From Rhizobiales bacterium IMCC20636 (GTDB lineage: Bacteria; Pseudomonadota; Alphaproteobacteria; Rhizobiales; GCA-2746425), in contig CP018226.1 in the NCBI GenBank assembly GCA_016865015.1, forward strand, positions 4,309,001 through 4,373,000: 64,000 nucleotides of DNA, written 5' to 3'. Both the position numbers and the translations under genes were made by a program. This document shows, in pieces, positions 62,005 through 64,000 of the stretch. Below the pieces are notes generated by a model that saw only the letters and a program-made list of their open reading frames with translations, did not search any database and was not told the origin of the DNA. The number at the start of each line of letters is the position of its first letter. Positions within the stretch are counted from its first letter, which is position 1.

Positions 62005-62916
62005 TCACCCGTCGCTAGCGGCCTGCCGGGCGTGCTCGCTGTCCTGCAACATCTCCATGAAGGCTTTCAAATGATCTGGAAGCTTAGCCGATGCACGATA
62101 GGCATAGCCCGCTGTTGTCTCCCATATGGGTTGTTTCAGCTTGATTTCCTGAAGACCTATTGCATGGGCAAGCGGCAGCATCTGTGCCGGAATATGGGCC
62201 AGATAACGCCCACTTTTCAGGCCCTGCAACAGGCTGTGAATGGATGTTGTCTCAAATGCAATATGCGGCGGTTCCAACCGGTTTGCTGCAAAGAAAGACG
62301 CTATCCGTTCGGTTCCCACAAAATCACTTTTCAGGACCATCCATGGGTAATTGTGGATGGACGGGGCATCGACCACACTCGCTCCGGCCAGCGGGTGGCT
62401 GGGATCAGCGATGAGGACGTGGTGGATATCGAACAGTTTATGTTTGACCACCTCTGACTGGTTGGGAAAATCCAGAGAGACACAGATCAGATCCAGCTCG
62501 CCATTGATCAGTTCCGGCACCAGGGTGTCGATCACACCGCCTATCAGTGAAATGGTAACGCCGGGTTGCTGCTCCTGGAAGCGGGCGATAATCGGCGGTA
62601 ATATGCTGACCAGCCATACCGGACCGGCGCCAATGCGCAATATGCTGGACTGGCCGCCCCGCATCCGATCAATCCGGGAAACCGCGTGGCGATACTCATT
62701 TTCCATCACCTTGGCATGCTGGAACAGGATCTCGCCAAACTTGGTCAGACGCACCCCTGTCGAGACGCGGTCAAACAGTTTGACTTCGAATTCGTCTTCC
62801 AGCTTCTGCATGCTTTTGGTCAGCGCCGGCTGGCTGACATTCAATATGGCTGCCGCCTTCGTTATGTTGTTGCTTTCTGCAACCACCAGAAAGCTGCGCA
62901 AGAGTCGAGACTGCAT
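62005..62916 (-). CDS. LysR family transcriptional regulator
   Basis: The protein of about 303 residues has an N-terminal winged HTH (about 1-60: SFLVVAESNNITKAAAILNV, SQPALTKSMQKLE) and a type 2 periplasmic-binding-like effector domain. The start 62916 (MQSRLLR) is fixed by GGGGAGG 5 bases upstream; 18 further codons are open but not needed. It is divergent from the cyclase-family gene, and an inverted repeat between them is a likely binding site. Confidence 0.92.
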   Translation of the reverse strand: MQSRLLRSFLVVAESNNITKAAAILNVSQPALTKSMQKLEDEFEVKLFDRVSTGVRLTKFGEILFQHAKVMENEYRHAVSRIDRMRGGQSSILRIGAGPVWLVSILPPIIARFQEQQPGVTISLIGGVIDTLVPELINGELDLICVSLDFPNQSEVVKHKLFDIHHVLIADPSHPLAGASVVDAPSIHNYPWMVLKSDFVGTERIASFFAANRLEPPHIAFETTSIHSLLQGLKSGRYLAHIPAQMLPLAHAIGLQEIKLKQPIWETTAGYAYRASAKLPDHLKAFMEMLQDSEHARQAASDG

Positions 62917-62964
62917 ATTGACCTCCCCAAGGCATTTCCCGATTGCATGTCTGCCAAATCTGCA

Positions 62965-62983
62965 ATTCATTACGGTTATGAAT
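62965..62983. promoter_or_regulatory. Candidate LysR binding site
   Basis: A perfect 6-base dyad, ATTCAT-N7-ATGAAT, contains the T-N11-A pattern of LysR boxes. It lies 49 bases upstream of the regulator start and about 200 bases upstream of the divergent cyclase gene, in the usual autoregulatory position. Confidence 0.5.
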
Positions 62984-63179
62984 TATGAACCTATGCCACG
63001 CTTCATGCTGGCATAAAACACACGAACATATGTAATTCGACTGATCTCGAACCCCATGGCTCCCAATTGGAATAACCAAGAGTTATGGATATGGCGTAAC
63101 AATGTATTGGACGCAACCCGGACAGTGACGCACCATCGCTTCAAAATTCAAATGGACAATACACATTGGGAGGTGAGCC

Positions 63180-63989
63180 ATGTCCGGCTACACAGAAGCC
63201 GCAAGCGGTCTTGTTTTTCATGAAATGAGTCACGAATGGGGACATGGTGCCCCGTCTCTGCCCGGGTTTGACGATGTGGTGATGTTCCGCAGCGTGAAAC
63301 ATGGTCAGCATGGTGTCATGGCGCATCGGATGCGCATGGTGATGCATTCAGGGACACATCTAAACGCACCAATTCACATGATTCAAAAAGGCATTGGGGT
63401 CGGCGATATTGCCATGGAGCGCCTGTTTGGCAATGGCGTGGTGCTGAGCATTCCCAAAGGCCAGTGGGAACTGGTCACGGCAGCCGATCTGGAAGCTGTC
63501 TCCGATCGCATCAATGAAGGTGATCTGGTGGTGATCGTTACCGGCTGGCACCGCAAATATTCCGACAGTCTTGAGTATTTCGGCGACGCGCCGGGCCTTT
63601 CCATCGACGCCGCCGAGTGGCTCGTGGCGAAGAATGTTGGACTTGTTGCCGTCGATACCCCTCAAATCGACCACCCTCTTGCAACCTCCCTTGGTGCACA
63701 TCGCGGTGGGCCATTGATGAACCGGTTGGTGGCAAAATATCAGGATGGAACCGGCAAAGACCCGAAGGTCGAGCACCCTGTGTGGAATGGTGCGCACAAG
63801 GCTTTGCTCGGTGCGGGCATTCCGACCATTGAAAATGTCGGTGGTGATGTGGATGACATGCTGGGCAAAAATGCCCTGATACACGCTCTGCCCTGGAACT
63901 GGAAAGAGGGCGACGCCTGCCCTGTTCGTCTGGTGGCAATTACAGACCCAACCAGCTCCTATCGCTTGGATGCTGGCGCTGCGGCATAA
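63180..63989 (+). CDS. Cyclase family metal-dependent hydrolase (kynurenine formamidase-like fold)
   Basis: The 269-residue protein has the cyclase-family motif HSGTHLNAPIH (His56, His60, Asn62, His66). In the well-studied formamidase KynB the Asn position is an Asp that binds zinc. The later IENVGGDVDDMLGK and the C-terminal DPTSSYRLD are as in the family. Relatives hydrolyse formamides, lactams such as isatin, or cyclic imide-like compounds. A ribosome site GGGAGG lies 8 bases before the ATG. It is probably controlled by the divergent LysR protein. Confidence 0.85.
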   Translation: MSGYTEAASGLVFHEMSHEWGHGAPSLPGFDDVVMFRSVKHGQHGVMAHRMRMVMHSGTHLNAPIHMIQKGIGVGDIAMERLFGNGVVLSIPKGQWELVTAADLEAVSDRINEGDLVVIVTGWHRKYSDSLEYFGDAPGLSIDAAEWLVAKNVGLVAVDTPQIDHPLATSLGAHRGGPLMNRLVAKYQDGTGKDPKVEHPVWNGAHKALLGAGIPTIENVGGDVDDMLGKNALIHALPWNWKEGDACPVRLVAITDPTSSYRLDAGAAA

Positions 63990-64000
63990 CGCCGGGAGGA

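Noticed and set aside
1-64000. Mobile element, prophage or genomic-island boundary
   Set aside because: I found no integrase, transposase, tRNA or flanking direct repeats, and codon use looks even across the window.

Overview
The window is a 64 kb piece of a chromosome from an alphaproteobacterium, most likely of the order Hyphomicrobiales (Rhizobiales). This follows from gene order and family features: a trpB-trpA-accD-folC block, a double-length dCTP deaminase, an AccD without a zinc finger, a timA-mltA-smr-xre block facing fxsA-secB, and an lptC-lptA-lptB-rpoN-hpf-ptsN block. Base composition looks uniform. I see no integrase, transposase, prophage gene, tRNA, rRNA or CRISPR array. A bacterial voltage-gated sodium channel and a calcium-binding RTX exoprotein would suit a marine or saline habitat, but that is inference.

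Region 1 (1-33.5 kb) is mostly core genome: the end of the tryptophan operon, fatty-acid and folate genes, thioredoxin, a membrane hydroxylase, a periplasmic binding protein, a NaChBac-type sodium channel, dCTP deaminase, O-succinylhomoserine sulfhydrylase behind a SAM-II riboswitch with its own terminator, phospholipid and peptidoglycan enzymes, Tim44-like protein, SecB, PBP1A, DNA polymerase I, the LPS-export/sigma-54/nitrogen-PTS block and RNase D.

Region 2 (30.4-42.1 kb) is a secretion island. A type I secretion ABC protein and membrane-fusion protein lie next to a small exported protein and a 1,805-residue subtilisin-like protease. The protease carries a P-domain, serralysin-type and RTX repeats and Calx-beta domains, and contains a 418-424 residue module duplicated in tandem. 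No TolC-type outer-membrane channel is in the window. A CHASE4-GGDEF-EAL cyclic-di-GMP protein follows.

Region 3 (42.2-64 kb) looks like a dedicated catabolic island: AhpD/CMD-like protein, RidA, a complete polyamine-type ABC importer, aldehyde dehydrogenase, GntR/UTRA regulator, an Asp/Glu-racemase-fold protein lacking both catalytic cysteines, FAD monooxygenase and an unrecognised protein. A tight five-gene operon follows: class III aminotransferase, isocitrate-lyase-family lyase, aconitase homologue, hydantoinase-type amidohydrolase and isochorismatase-type amidase. An asparaginase with a C-terminal extension, a LysR regulator and a cyclase-family hydrolase complete the region. AT-rich palindromes sharing TGT-N12-ACA stand in front of four transcription units here and suggest one regulon, plausibly under the GntR protein. 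The gene set predicts uptake and breakdown of an amide- or N-heterocycle-containing acid whose carbon skeleton is rearranged by an aconitase-like enzyme and cleaved by a lyase. I cannot match it to a described pathway, and it is my best candidate for an undescribed system.
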